Source of the DNA: Annona cherimola
Taxonomy: Eukaryota > Streptophyta > Magnoliopsida > Magnoliales > Annonaceae
Length of the DNA stretch: 64,000 nucleotides
NCBI GenBank assembly: GCA_030490835.1
Contig: CM059975.1
Location: 12,963,579 to 13,027,578 of the forward strand
Direction: 5' to 3'
The notes below the pieces were generated by a model. That model saw only the letters and a list, made by a program, of their open reading frames with translations, did not search any database and was not told where the DNA came from. A program made the translations under genes and the position numbers. The number at the start of each line of letters is the position of its first letter. Within the stretch, counting starts at the first letter, position 1. Below, one piece after another: positions 47,001 through 58,394 of this stretch.

Positions 47001-47970
47001 TTTTAGACGACACACTTTCGAAATAATCCTGCCGCACTCATGAACACACTATTATGAATATCCCTTTCCAATCTAACGAACCCAACCGCCCGCAGCTTAA
47101 TCCGTTCGGCCATGATCACAACGACTCTGACAATCTAATCACTCTCTGGCTCTGATCGTGTTTATCAGTCTCAAATTATGTTGGCGATGGGTCCTATCAT
47201 CTACTAAGATAGACTAAATCGATTAATTATTATTAACCAATAAGCGTTCTCTCTCTTCTAGGTTTAATTGGATTTATTTTTTTTCTGAACACTTGATCAT
47301 GTATAAAGCTCCTGCTAAGATTCGTCTCAGATGTTATTATTGCAGTTTTGCTACTCTTCTTAATTAGTGCTTAATGACGTGCATATGTCCATTGTTGAAT
47401 GGCATGCGTGGCTGGATAAGAGTAATTAAGCATACGGAGCTGTATCTGCAAATTAACGCAGCTAATTTTAGAATGAAAGCAGTTGGGCATAAATATTCTC
47501 CAGTACCAAAAGACAATGATCGAGAATATTGCTATTTATTATCAGATATTACAGTACAATATTAGCAATTAAAACAGATGGTCATGACAGGTAGTTTATA
47601 TCAGTACTCATGACTCTCCAGTTATTGTACATCTGATCATGCTATAGCCTAGATAGCCAAATAGAGAATATTGATCTCAATTGAGGACTAATTGCTGAGA
47701 CATCCACCCCCGAAAAAACCAAAGGGGCCGGGCCGAGCCGGGTTGAAGGGTCGACTACCAGGATAATCGTCCAACTTAAATAAAACAAGTTGGAGGGGAT
47801 CGAAGAGGAGAACTGTGATTCTCAAAAAACCCACTGCATGCATGGGCGTGCAGATCAAGAGGTGTTGGCAACTCAACAAAATTATAAATAAGAAAAAATA
47901 AAATAAAAAGACTCTTGCAGATTAGAAACAAATACATGATACACAGACATGCAGCTATTCATGCTATGTC
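44100..47970. other. AT-rich intergenic stretch
   Basis: Contains a poly-A tract (44338-44360), an (AT)n microsatellite at about 45497-45520 and many decayed AT-rich repeats. A short balanced-composition island at 45955-46090 reads in two frames for about 60 codons (for example HHQKFCGMHHRYSGDASL) and could be an orphan exon or gene fragment, but no domain could be assigned. Confidence 0.4.
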
Positions 47971-47972
47971 GA

Positions 47973-48578
47973 TCAGCCCTGTGAAATCTGCTGGTTCATT
48001 TCCCTACTGATGATAGCAGGGATGCAGCTGGAGCTCCTGGCGATTCCACCCTTGTTCGGAGCAGCTGCACCCCTTGCCAATCTGGGGCTGTTGGATTTGG
48101 CCCTCAGTCCCCTCCCCTCCATCCGACTGCTGCTCTTCTTCAGGATCTCCCGCATCGCCTCTGCTTGATACAGAACCGGGTACGCCCTGCCTATCCTGTT
48201 GAACCGCACGCACGCGCTCATGTGCGCTCCCAAGGCCGCCTCCAGATCTCCCCCAGCTGTCTTCTCCACCTCCTCCTTCACGGCCTCAGAGCAGAGCCCG
48301 CATATCCACTTGCCACGGAACCGCTCCCGCACCCGCCGTATGTATTCCGGCGTGCACTCCTCGGACATGCCGCAGCACTCGCACTTGGCGACCTCCACCT
48401 CGGAGATGGGCGGAAGCTGGAGCTGCTTCGTGTCGATGCCGCCCTCCTTGCTGAGCTCCAAGGAGAGGTCGGAGATGGCCCGCTGGAGGCCGTGCATGGA
48501 GAGGCCGGGCGGAGGGGCCGCCTTGCGGAAGTCGTTCCTTCCATAAGAGCTGACGAGCGTTTCTCCATTTGGCGCCAT
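47973..48578 (-). CDS. DUF1677 protein, single exon
   Basis: Plant-specific protein of unknown function, 201 residues. The first in-frame ATG at 48578 has a good context (CCATGGCG); the frame is open a little further upstream but without ATG. Features in order: a Gly/Pro-containing start (MAPNGETLVSSYG), an amphipathic segment GLQRAISDLSLELSKEGG, the cysteine block CECCGMSEECTPEYI and GKWICGLCSEAVKEEVEK, a predicted helix, and a basic Ser/Arg-rich tail. The cysteine block is about 70% identical to that of the gene at 36864-37322, so the two are paralogues on the same strand 11 kb apart. Its coding GC is far higher than that of its surroundings and of the paralogue. A TATA-like CTATAAATTG lies at about 48718-48727. 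Confidence 0.93.
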   Translation of the reverse strand: MAPNGETLVSSYGRNDFRKAAPPPGLSMHGLQRAISDLSLELSKEGGIDTKQLQLPPISEVEVAKCECCGMSEECTPEYIRRVRERFRGKWICGLCSEAVKEEVEKTAGGDLEAALGAHMSACVRFNRIGRAYPVLYQAEAMREILKKSSSRMEGRGLRAKSNSPRLARGAAAPNKGGIARSSSCIPAIISREMNQQISQG

Positions 48579-48717
48579 GGACCCAGGCAAACAAAACGAC
48601 GTGCGGAAGTTGGAGCAGTTTGTGGGAGTTAATCTCTTCTTGTAAATTGCTAGCTACCTGATATAACTGGGTGTTTGTGGTTCTTGAGTTTCGTAGCTAG
48701 CTAGCTTGCCAGAGCTC

Positions 48718-48727
48718 AATTTATAGT
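48718..48727 (-). promoter_or_regulatory. TATA-like box of the second DUF1677 gene
   Basis: On the minus strand CTATAAATTG stands about 140 bases before the ATG at 48578. With usual spacing, transcription would start near 48690, giving a leader of roughly 110 bases. No better TATA-like word was noted nearby. Confidence 0.5.
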
Positions 48728-48799
48728 GTTACGTCCGCTCTCTTTTTAGGATCCTTGAAGCTTATGTGTGTGGCCCATGTTGAGTCCCGTGCTTGCAAT

Positions 48800-50089
48800 C
48801 AATGGATAAAAATGGATGGATCTCATGAATGCTCCAGATTTTTCTTGGAGTGGTTGGAACATGCTACTGATTTTGACGCTACCATGAACATACATGTAGC
48901 TACTCTATCTTTAATATATACATATTTACTTTTGTAAAATGGTTGCTAACAAAATTCACCTTCATCTTTCCTACTTATTAAGCGGCAATTTCATATTTCT
49001 CTATTGATACCATATGCCTTATTCATTCGATAATTATGGAGAGGTTATTTCCTTGTTTTAGGGCCTGGACGGCAGGGGCTTGGAAACTGGAATAGGACTA
49101 GGAGTGCAACTTGCTTGGCTACTATAGAAGTTCTAATGTGCAGCACAATTTTAGCCAAACTATTGGTTGCGTTTAACTATAGGCATCCAGAAAATAATTC
49201 TTTATTTGCAATCAAATGTAAATGGAAATAGATAATAGAAAATTTAGCTGCACTTGACTATAATTCAACATTCTTAAGCAGCTAAGTATTTGAAGACAAA
49301 TAAGTATCTGTAGCCAAAGTTATACATATATATAACCCAAAAACTGGTTCTGATACCATGAGCTAGCTGCATTGCTTAGCAATGTGTCTGACCTGAAATC
49401 TTTTTTTTTTTTTTTAGAACAAAAAAAAAAAATTTAGCTGTAGCACCCTAGACTAGGCATATCCAACGACCAATCAAAGAGTGACGTGCAGTCTAGTGAA
49501 AACTTGGCGGTATTTTTCCAAGACCTATACAAGGGTGACATAGAGTATAAAACTAGTTGATCCTGTTTAACACAACTGCATTTGCGACAAGTAATGAATA
49601 GTATTACAAATACGTATTTGCAATCATCTATGTACATAATTCTTACATCGCGGTTCACTATTTATATACATACAAACCACATCTCTCATACCACAAAAAA
49701 ATTTTCATATCTTGTCAAATTATTACAGTAAATTATCTAGAACATCATCATACTTGTATAATAGTAAAATTCCTATTTATAAATTCATTATGCCTATTTC
49801 AAATGAATCACAATCAAACCAAATAGACATGCACATTTATGGCTCACAAAAAGAATCATAGGTAATGAGTTATTAAAGATGTCAAGTAGGTTAGGCTCTT
49901 CTTTAACCCCATCTTGAGTTCTTTCACTTCGCTTGTTATCTAAAATACTATAGCAAAATATGTGAGTCTGGGTAAAATCACTAAGTAGAAAATGGTCAGC
50001 ACAATGCAAAAATCGAATCAAAACTTTAAATGCATATGTCATATCAATGTTTAAGATTATAACCTAAATGACCATGCACCAATGAATGG
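48800..50089. other. Intergenic stretch, nothing recognised
   Basis: Moderately AT-rich sequence with a poly-T/poly-A pair at 49402-49432. Short open frames on the minus strand (49434-49658, 49794-50042) have no domain and no clear coding bias. Confidence 0.4.
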
Positions 50090-50097
50090 GACCAATC

Positions 50098-50636
50098 TAG
50101 GGGTGGGAATCGAGGCGGGTCGACCCGTGACCTGCCCCGACCCTGTTTAATACCGGGGTGGGTCGGGATTGTGTACCCGGGGGGGGGGGGGGGGGGGCGG
50201 GGCGGGTCGGAGCAAAATTCGATTTTTTTACAAGGTGGCGGGGCTGGTCAAGGCGGGTCGGGGCGGACCTACCTGCTGACCCGTTTTCTGATATTTTACA
50301 TTAAAAAGAAAAACCTTGTTCAATGCTAATTTTCATGTTTTATTTAATTATTTATATTTATTTTGACTGATTAATAATAGATTCAAGCATATAGTAGTTA
50401 AATTTAATATAAATTTGTTTTTATACTTGATAGTTTTATAAATTTTTAAAAATTTCTTACTTGACCCGCAATTTTTTACCCGACCCGTTGACCCGATACC
50501 GACCTGAATTTTGTCTCGAGACATTGTAAAAAAAAGTAAGGGTCAAACCGACCTTGTCCCGACCCGGTCAAACAAGATTTTTGAAAAGGAGGGTCAGGGT
50601 TGGGCACACCCTGACCCGCCCCGATTCCCACCCCTA
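50098..50636. mobile_element. hAT-type non-autonomous element, 8-bp duplication
   Basis: The element begins TAGGGGTGGGAATCGAGGCG and ends CCCCGATTCCCACCCCTA, and is flanked by a perfect GACCAATC duplication (50090-50097 and 50637-50644). TAGGGGTG ends with an 8-bp duplication are the hallmark of the hAT superfamily. Inside, GGGTCGG/GACCCG words recur near both ends, and there is an uninterrupted G run of about 20 at 50179-50198. No ORF, so it would need a transposase from elsewhere. The perfect duplication suggests a fairly young insertion. Confidence 0.85.
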
Positions 50637-50649
50637 GACCAATCCCAAA

Positions 50650-53600
50650 CTTTCATGAGTGCACTTTAATTGCATGACTTTTGTTAAAATGTACAACCTT
50701 AACCTCATGTTTATTAAGGGTTATGGACAACTTGCCTTCATGATCATTTGAATGATTTTTCTTGCATTCAAGCCCCCATACGCTACTTGCATGACTACAA
50801 AATAGCCCTCATACATGCTCTGTGAAAGTCCAAAATAAACCATAGCATTCAATTAATGCATTATTCACGCCTTTCTAGTCTAATACCCAACCACCTAAAT
50901 CATGAACCAAGGAATGCGACTAATCAATTACATCAGTACATAACACAATCCACATCTCATATGCTCATGTTTCAGATTTCATAAAATTCAATGTAGCATA
51001 ATTAGTCCATCTATACTAAGGTATCAAGTAACACACACATATATTACATGCTCTCACATATCACATCTGTGGACTATATGCATAAAATTAACATAATTAT
51101 CAATCAATTATGTTTGAAATTCACCATATAATTAAGGAAAATTGTCATAAAACTTCGATTCTCACATTGGTCTTTACTTATACCTTCTTTAATGTGAAAT
51201 TTGGCAATTTTTAAAAATTATTTGGTACTTTATTTTAATTTTTGAAGTGTGTATATATGCTCCTATATCCACTCTTTTTTTATTTTCAAAATTCAAAATA
51301 AAATATCAAACAAATTTAAAAAATTAATAAATTTTATAGAAAAAAAGATATAAGAGGAGTCAACATATTTATAAGAAACGAAAAATTAAAATTTAAAATT
51401 TCTAGCTGGTGATGCTTACTATTGCTCAGTATCAGAACCCACTAAAAATTTGACTACGTTTATTGACAATTGTTGTAGTGTTATGTCCTATTTCTGAATC
51501 TTTTAATTGGTTGGAGGCTCTACTGTACTCGTGTTTACTCTGTCCTTGCCCAAGGATTAATTTGTTGGGTGCTTTACTTTACAAGTCCGTTCAATCTAAG
51601 ACAATTAAATTTTTAACATACATGTAAGAAAAGTAACCAATTATTGGCTTATAATGATTTATGAAATTGATTAAATCTATTATAATAAAAATATTTTTAA
51701 AATGAGAATAAAATTAAAAAAAAATATGACGACAACAACTCTGATTGCTAATAATAAATAATTACTGAACACATTCAGTGTCAGCGTTATCTCATATAGG
51801 TTATGTCACGTGGAGATTTTCTGTTGGCCTTGAAATAAGAGTCATCTCAAAAGTCATAAAAGAAATGGATTTTTTGTTCCTACGAATTTCATCAAAGATA
51901 ACGAGTTTTTATTATAGCAAGCCCTACACATGTTCATGTATACAAATGATCGATCTATTTAATTTGAAAACTCGTGGTGCCATTCATCGTGTCTGAAGAT
52001 TAAAGTGTTAATAGGTCCACAGAATTCATCTTATTTGATAGTAAATTGCATCTGCCAAAATCCTCTGCTTTTTTAAGCCCCGTCTCAGTCCAAAATCATG
52101 CTTTTTCAAATATTAAGATAGTTTAACGTTTGTTTTGTTATCTAAGTATAAAAATCATTAACTTCTGGCAATCAAATTTCTTCTTATCGCGCAGTCAGAG
52201 TTGATTCAGTGCAATATGTGCACTGAAACCTTAGCGCACACAACATTACCTAATATATTATATGATCCCAAACATGAACATGCTATATATTGTTTTATTT
52301 TATAATTTTTAATATTTATTTTAAAATATTTCTAAGTAAAAAATATTTATTAAATTTTAAAAAATTAAAAAATTTGGCATCGTTCATGTGCCCCACGGGT
52401 ATGAACAGTGCAAAATTTTCAATGTCAAATTTCAGAAAAATGTTTTAAAATGAGTGGCGTTTTTTTATTATTTGGGGGTAAAAATGTCTTAAACAAGTTA
52501 GGAAAAATGTACTTTCGAATGAGTTGCGGAAATAACAACTCAAAAAATTATAGCAATGGAAACCGTTGATTGTCCACTTACTCTGTCGACCATGATCATC
52601 GACGAGTATCTAGACAGCAGCAGCACTTTCGGGATGCGTATTTAAGTTTCAAAACTCTATATAATTACCACAGGGAGTTCAAGAAGATAAAAGAAGAGCC
52701 ACGAACTAGCTACCCAAATGTAATGAGCTCAGCGACGAAAAAAAGTAAAAACAAATTAAAAAACAAAACAAAACTTCACGGGCAAACCCATTCCAGCCGT
52801 GTCTTGTAGAGGCTGTAGCTAGCTTTTGCCTTAGAGGTTTTTTTTTTTTTTTTTTTTCACGTGTAGATTAACGTGAAAGAAAAGGATAGACGTCTGCATG
52901 TACATTCCTCAGCCACAGAACGGAGCAGGTATATATATACGGCCACCCGGCTTGTCACAAGCCAACATAAAAAAGAAGAGAGAGAACATGTGCGGAGGAT
53001 TAATATTTTTTTTCTATCCAATAGAGATTGAAATTAATGTGAACAAAAAGCCATGTTCAGAAATAAGATCGCCATTCAGAAAACTAGTGCTTGGTAATTA
53101 AAGTTGAGGAAGGTATATGTAAATGTCAACCACCCAAATACATCCTAATTTCTGTGGCTATCTTTAATTGCATGGGACGAGACCTAGCTAATCAAACGGT
53201 CCATAGAAGTTCACGAGTCTCACTACTGCCTTTGAACGTGTGACTGTCATGCAACTCAGGGAATTAGATCATCGGGTGAGATAAGAGGCCGGTGACTGGT
53301 GATCTCGGCGTGCAATTACTTGCATATATCATCATACTGTCAGGGCTTTTGCAACTGGCTTGCATTTCCTTCTTCATATATACCAAACTGAAAGTAATCC
53401 AAATAAATTATTAAATTTTATAACCGAGCAAATCTAAGTAAGGACTACAGTTTTATAAATATATACAATATATATTTTTAGGCAGCCTGTAAATCGTCGA
53501 CTTACCGGCCATTTCAGATCAGTGCGCCGGTGGGAATTATGTGTAGTGGATACATGGGCACATCTAAAAAGCATCAGAGAAGTCAATTGATATCTCAAAA

Positions 53601-55690
53601 ATTCATAAAATACGCGCACAGAAAACACCACCTTAAATATGCTTTTATAGTTAGACATGGGCCCCTCTTAAAAGGTAATAATATTATATTTGTCGACTTT
53701 CACAACTACCTAGCTAGCTAGTTATCTATATTAAAACAAATTAAAATACCATATATATTCTTGGAAATCGCTTTTTCCAGGCTTCAGCTCCTTGAGACTG
53801 AAGATCCATTTGGGTATTTTTCAACAAAAAATTTGCAGCAAGTTAACTTTCTACATCAAATCAACACCCAACAGCTGAGATCAGCATATATGCAATATTC
53901 TAGATAACCAGATATGTACTGTCGCATCAGCCAATACTGTAAATTGCTAAATTAATGATACGTTAAAACGTGTAAATCTAGCCAATGGGGGCTGTGGTGA
54001 CTTCCATTTCAGTCTACGTATTGGCGGGGGTTCAAAACACATCAGCAGTAATTTTTGCGTGAAGTGTTGGTGACATTTAGTCTTCCTAAATATATATGTG
54101 GGTGTGTCCACCAGGAGGATTATTAGGAATTATTATAAAGAAAATTTAGACTATTCCTAGATGTTTGTAGAATATTATTAGAAAAATTGTAAGAATATCT
54201 CAGAGACTAATTATAATACCAGTTGAGATAATGTGAAAATATATACCCATAAAAATATATATATAAATCTAATTGTCAGACATCAACTAGGAAATCATGG
54301 TACATGTGGTGTCGTGCTTCAACAATTAATCTCATATATGATCATGCACACTGCTCCAATTTTGATGGGTTTGATCATTAATTGGCACTTAAGGCTCCCA
54401 TAACGAAACGAAAACAGAAGACTTCTTGCTTTTATCCCATGGCTTTTTGTCATGAGAGATGCTACACTGCAACCACAAAACTCGTGGATGAGTCACCCTA
54501 GTCTTCATATCCAGCACCCTTTTTTTAACCGGGTTGTCTATCTTGGATGATCAGATATCGAATGGAAGTATACTTTGGAATAGATAATGAGGCCACTACC
54601 TCTACCAACTTCAAACCCTGATCAGCTCTAAAGGAGGGATAATGAGGTCATTATCTCAAACATCTTCGAACCCTGGTCAAAAACAATGAATGATCAAAGG
54701 ATAGGCGTGAGCATTATATTAGATTGAGGCATGGACATCTATATATACTTGCTGGATCGAGGACCATCATTGTTAGTTTGTTCTTAGGATCATGGGGGAT
54801 GATTTTAAATGCAATCTTGGAGTGAAGCTATAAGATTAAGGATGATGCTGGAGTAATAAGAAAAACAAAGGCTAACAATCAACTATGTATTCAAAGTTTG
54901 ATAAATAAGTTTTACTTTCAAGAACTCAAATACAAATTTAGGGAAATTTTTAATAATATTATTCAAAGCCTATCAAAAAAGAAGAACATAAAACATTTAA
55001 TAGGTCATTGCTTGATGCCCAAGCAGTTGATATCTATGTGTGTAAAGTAGTGTGAATAGAAGATCCCTGGTTGAAATATTAATTAGAAGCAATGACCCTG
55101 TTATCCCGCCCTAAAATATACTTTCGTCAGGTGTCTGGTCATCCAAAGTGAGCAATACAATTAAAAAATAATATTTATTAAAGGACCAAGCCAACCTTAA
55201 CCTTAACAAAGGCCTCTATGCAAAAAGATATGCCAAATAAAATTGTGAAAATGTCTAATGATCATATTTATTACAAATAGTAAAAATTAGAATTGACCAA
55301 AAAATAATAAAGAAAAATTGACGAAACTTCAACACTCATAAATTGACTCCATAGTTAAGTTTAAAGCGTAAAATTTTTTTTAATATTGAATGGTATTTAT
55401 GTCATTTTGTATGGACTAACGTTAGTTTTTTAACACTAATATGGATTACGGTTTGAAATGTAAAGAAACCAAAATTTACATGGTTTAAAATGGAAATGGT
55501 CAAACTCTGGAATTCAAAATGCAAATAAACAAAGTTAGATAAATTAAAATGCAAAAAAAAAACCCAAGTTTATTAAGAAACGTTTTGTCTAAAGTATAAT
55601 GCTAAATTAAGCATTGAGAAATAGATTGTCATCAGATTGAATTACATTTATTTCAAATCCACCCAACTTCAAACCCTAGACTTCTTTACT
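50650..55690. other. Intergenic stretch with AT-rich repeats
   Basis: Includes AT-rich foldback-like stretches at about 51190-51400 and 52270-52400, a poly-T run at 52840-52857 and a SINE-like dimer at 54581-54678 (listed separately). No gene is visible; open frames are short and without domains. Confidence 0.4.
54581..54678 (-). repeat. Two direct 55-bp units with B-box-like words
   Basis: Two units start with GATAATGAGG at 54583 and 54638. On the minus strand each contains a B-box-like word (CAGGGTTTGAAG and CAGGGTTCGAAG) followed by a run ending CCTCATTATC. This may be a dimerised SINE fragment or a simple tandem duplication of a B-box-bearing sequence. Confidence 0.55.
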
Positions 55691-55703
55691 CTAGCGTCTA
55701 TAC

Positions 55704-56323
55704 TAGGGTTGTTAACGGGATCGGGTTGGATGGGTTAGAGCTTAATCCTAATCCTAACCCATTTAAAATATCTCAACTCTAATTCGTTTATTAATCCATT
55801 TAAAAAACCTCAACCCTAACCCATTTACAAACTCATTTAATAAACGGATTGGTGGGTTGTTAACGGGTTGTATAGCAAATAACTTGAAAGCCTAGACTCT
55901 AGTAAATGATTATTTCACAAGAAAATACGAGAAAGTGTTTTCAACACAGGGGAAATAGAAATAGGACAGTAACGGGAAAATGAAATTAGAACAACAATGA
56001 AAAAATAAAAATTAGATGACCGAAGGAAGACTTAGAGAGGAAAATAACCAAGAGGTTTATATGTATATATATATAACTTTAATGAGTTAAATGAGTTAAA
56101 TGGGTTAAACGAATTAAACGGGTTGAATAGATTATATGGGTTAAATAGGTTACTAAACGGGTTGACGAGTTATAAAATCTCAACTCTAATCCGTTTATAT
56201 AATTAAATGGTTAAACGGGTTGACGGATCATAACTCATTTATTCAAAAATTCCAACCAAAACTCATTTATAAACGGGTTGGACGAGCTGGTTGACGAGTT
56301 GACCATGACCATTAACACCCCTA
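55704..56323. mobile_element. hAT-type non-autonomous element, 8-bp duplication
   Basis: A 620-bp element begins TAGGGTTGTTAACGGG and ends CATTAACACCCCTA, bounded by a perfect GTCTATAC duplication (55696-55703 and 56324-56331). The interior repeats words such as GGGTTAAACG and AACGGGTTG many times, characteristic of this element type, and it has no ORF. It resembles the decayed copy at 13290-13855 and differs from the hAT element at 50098-50636 except at the outermost bases. Confidence 0.85.
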
Positions 56324-56892
56324 GTCTATACACACTCATCTTAATTACTTAATTATCCAAGTGGTAACAAGAGTAACAAGACTTTTTATTTTTTAAAATA
56401 GCTTAGTCATTATCTTGAACAATCATGGACGTGACAGCAAGTGCCCCAAAGCTTCCCCCCATTCTGTGAACACGACATCGAGTCATCGACAATCATAGCC
56501 CAGCTCATGTGACTTGATCTTCTTGATCTGCGGTTCTTAACTTCACATGAAGCGCTGAGTTGAAATTTTGTATCTTTATGCTATTTTTTTCACCTCCGAT
56601 GCAGGAAAATCCACGGACCTTCCAGGTTTCCACGGATGATACTAAAAAATAATAATAAAAATAAAATCTTAGCCATATACATGGTACTGATCTTCACATT
56701 GTTGGTGGAAACCGCCAAGCAAATTGATAAGCGGCCATGGAGTGTGTCATGGGTTCACGTCGGGGTCAGCTCTGTTTACAGGATAGGAGATATCCAGAGC
56801 TAGGCAGGGTAGAATCAAGCTGACCCATCCGAATTCCAAATTGCAAGAAAAACAGAATTTTCCTGTTAAAGCTTAGATTTCAAGATGATCAA

Positions 56893-57225
56893 CTTAGGCC
56901 GGCTTATGCTTAAGACGGCTTAAAAAACATTTATTTTTATTTTTTAAAATTTTTTTTCTTACGAACATGTTAAGCTAGGTGTATTAAATTTATAAACTAA
57001 ATTTTATCATTTTTAAATATTTTTAAGTATTTTTTAAATATTTTTAAATACATTAGATGACGAAAAATTATGACAATGTCACCGTGTTTAAAAATATTTT
57101 AAAATATCCAAAAATGTTTAAACTTGGTTTATAAATTTAATACACATAACTTATCAAGTTTGTAAAAAAAAAGCTGAAAAATATCTAAATATATATTTTT
57201 TAGACCTTACTTAAACTAGCCTAAG
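56893..57225. mobile_element. Foldback MITE carrying the shared core
   Basis: The ends CTTAGGCCGGCTTATGCTTAAG and, inverted, ACTTAAACTAGCCTAAG are partial complements. The arms contain the family core (near 56955-57035 and 57105-57170, reading AAACTTGGTTTATAAATTTA) in opposite orientations. No clear target duplication was found. Confidence 0.55.
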
Positions 57226-57229
57226 AGGA

Positions 57230-58100
57230 TCAGCCCCCCATATATATTGGGGTGTGAATTAATTGGTTTTGTTAAAAGAAAGGAAACAGAGGTGTTTGGG
57301 GTGGGCCTTGATCTCTGGTCTCCTTGAGAACCCTTGTGGGAGGAAACAGACTGGGCTTGTGGACTCACAAATTCTTTTTCGCTGCAGCCATTAGCATTGG
57401 GCTCATCTATACAAAAAAAATTTCCCCCATTTTTTAATATGACCCATTTCTCAACTCTTTCTGTCTAGCCAGTGGTGCCCAGAATAGCTTGATGTCTGCA
57501 GATTGCTAATTGTGGGAAAAGCTCTGCTGTGAATCCAGCATACAGACTCACATGATTTTCTTACAGGTTCAGCACTGGAATTCTGGTATAAGCCAGCAGC
57601 AGGAGCTTCAGTCCAAGTTTCCAACATTCTCGGTGAATGTAGCACTCGTACATGTCCGTGCACACATGAAACATTCTAGTGCTTCCAAGCGTAGGATTAT
57701 GAATAAGCTGCAGAGCCTTTGAAAGTCCAAAACGGATAGTTTTCCTCGATGCTATCGAAAACAGAACCGTGAACTGAACTGTTTTCATGTCCACTAAAGC
57801 ACGGGTTTCATGAATGAGCTGCGGAGTCTTTGAAAGCCCGAAATGGATAGTTTTCCAGTTTTCCTGAATTAAGACAATGACAAGCCAAACTAGCACTTAT
57901 AGTTGCGATTTTGGGTATTTTTCATTTTGAATCATGGGTGGAAGAATTCCAAGAGGACATAGTTTTTAAGGTATTGGCAGCAAACAACAAACATATTAGT
58001 AGAATCCTTAGTCACTAATCATCATTCATTTGTCTGGGAAGAATAAGATCAAAGTTGATGGAAACTTCAAGTGAAAACCAACCACACTGTCACACTTATG
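57230..58100. other. Low-repeat stretch downstream of the acidic-protein gene
   Basis: Balanced-composition sequence with no recognisable coding domain. A degenerate duplication of about 60 bp with a 111-bp period is visible (57690-57752 and 57801-57863; both contain a CTTTGAAAG word followed by GGATAGTTTTCC). It may include the 3' untranslated region of the minus-strand gene to the right. Confidence 0.4.
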
Positions 58101-58126
58101 AAGTAGAGGAGATCATTGCAACTGTG

Positions 58127-58394
58127 TCATCTAATCAGATGGAAGTTCTTTATTTCTGTCTCGTCATCAGTTTCTGCGAGGGTCTTTAAGTCCAGTTCTT
58201 CCTTTTTCTCATTTTGGGAAACCACAGAAGAAGAGGTTGAGCCTGCGTTGTCCCCTTCTGCTGTTTCAGATGTTTGGTTGGTTTCTTTACCAACATCTGC
58301 CTCTTTCTTTGAACCCTCGGAGTTGACATTGGCCCCCAGCATCTTCCTTCAAAGCATGCTTTCCTTCTTGGGTTTCAACTTCCACAATTTCATT
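58127..58394 (-). pseudogene. Broken C-terminal continuation of the acidic protein
   Basis: Immediately after the TAG the same frame reads NEIVEVETQEGKHALKEDAG. At the C run 58333-58337 (GGGGG on the minus strand) the acidic, Lys/Glu/Thr-rich text moves to the next frame (NVNSEGSKKEADVGKETNQ) and runs to a stop at 58127-58129. Both pieces have the composition of the upstream tail, so they look like its former C-terminus cut by one stop and one single-base slip. Alternatives are a sequencing or assembly error, or a short intron: GTGCCT at 58433 to CAAAG at 58307 would restore the frame but lacks a pyrimidine tract. Confidence 0.55.

Noticed and set aside
48165..48632. 155-codon plus-strand open frame
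   Set aside because: Antisense shadow of the GC-rich DUF1677 gene at 47973-48578, with no domain of its own.
55012..55100. A-box/B-box-like words resembling a SINE
   Set aside because: The B-box match is poor and there is neither a tail nor a target duplication.
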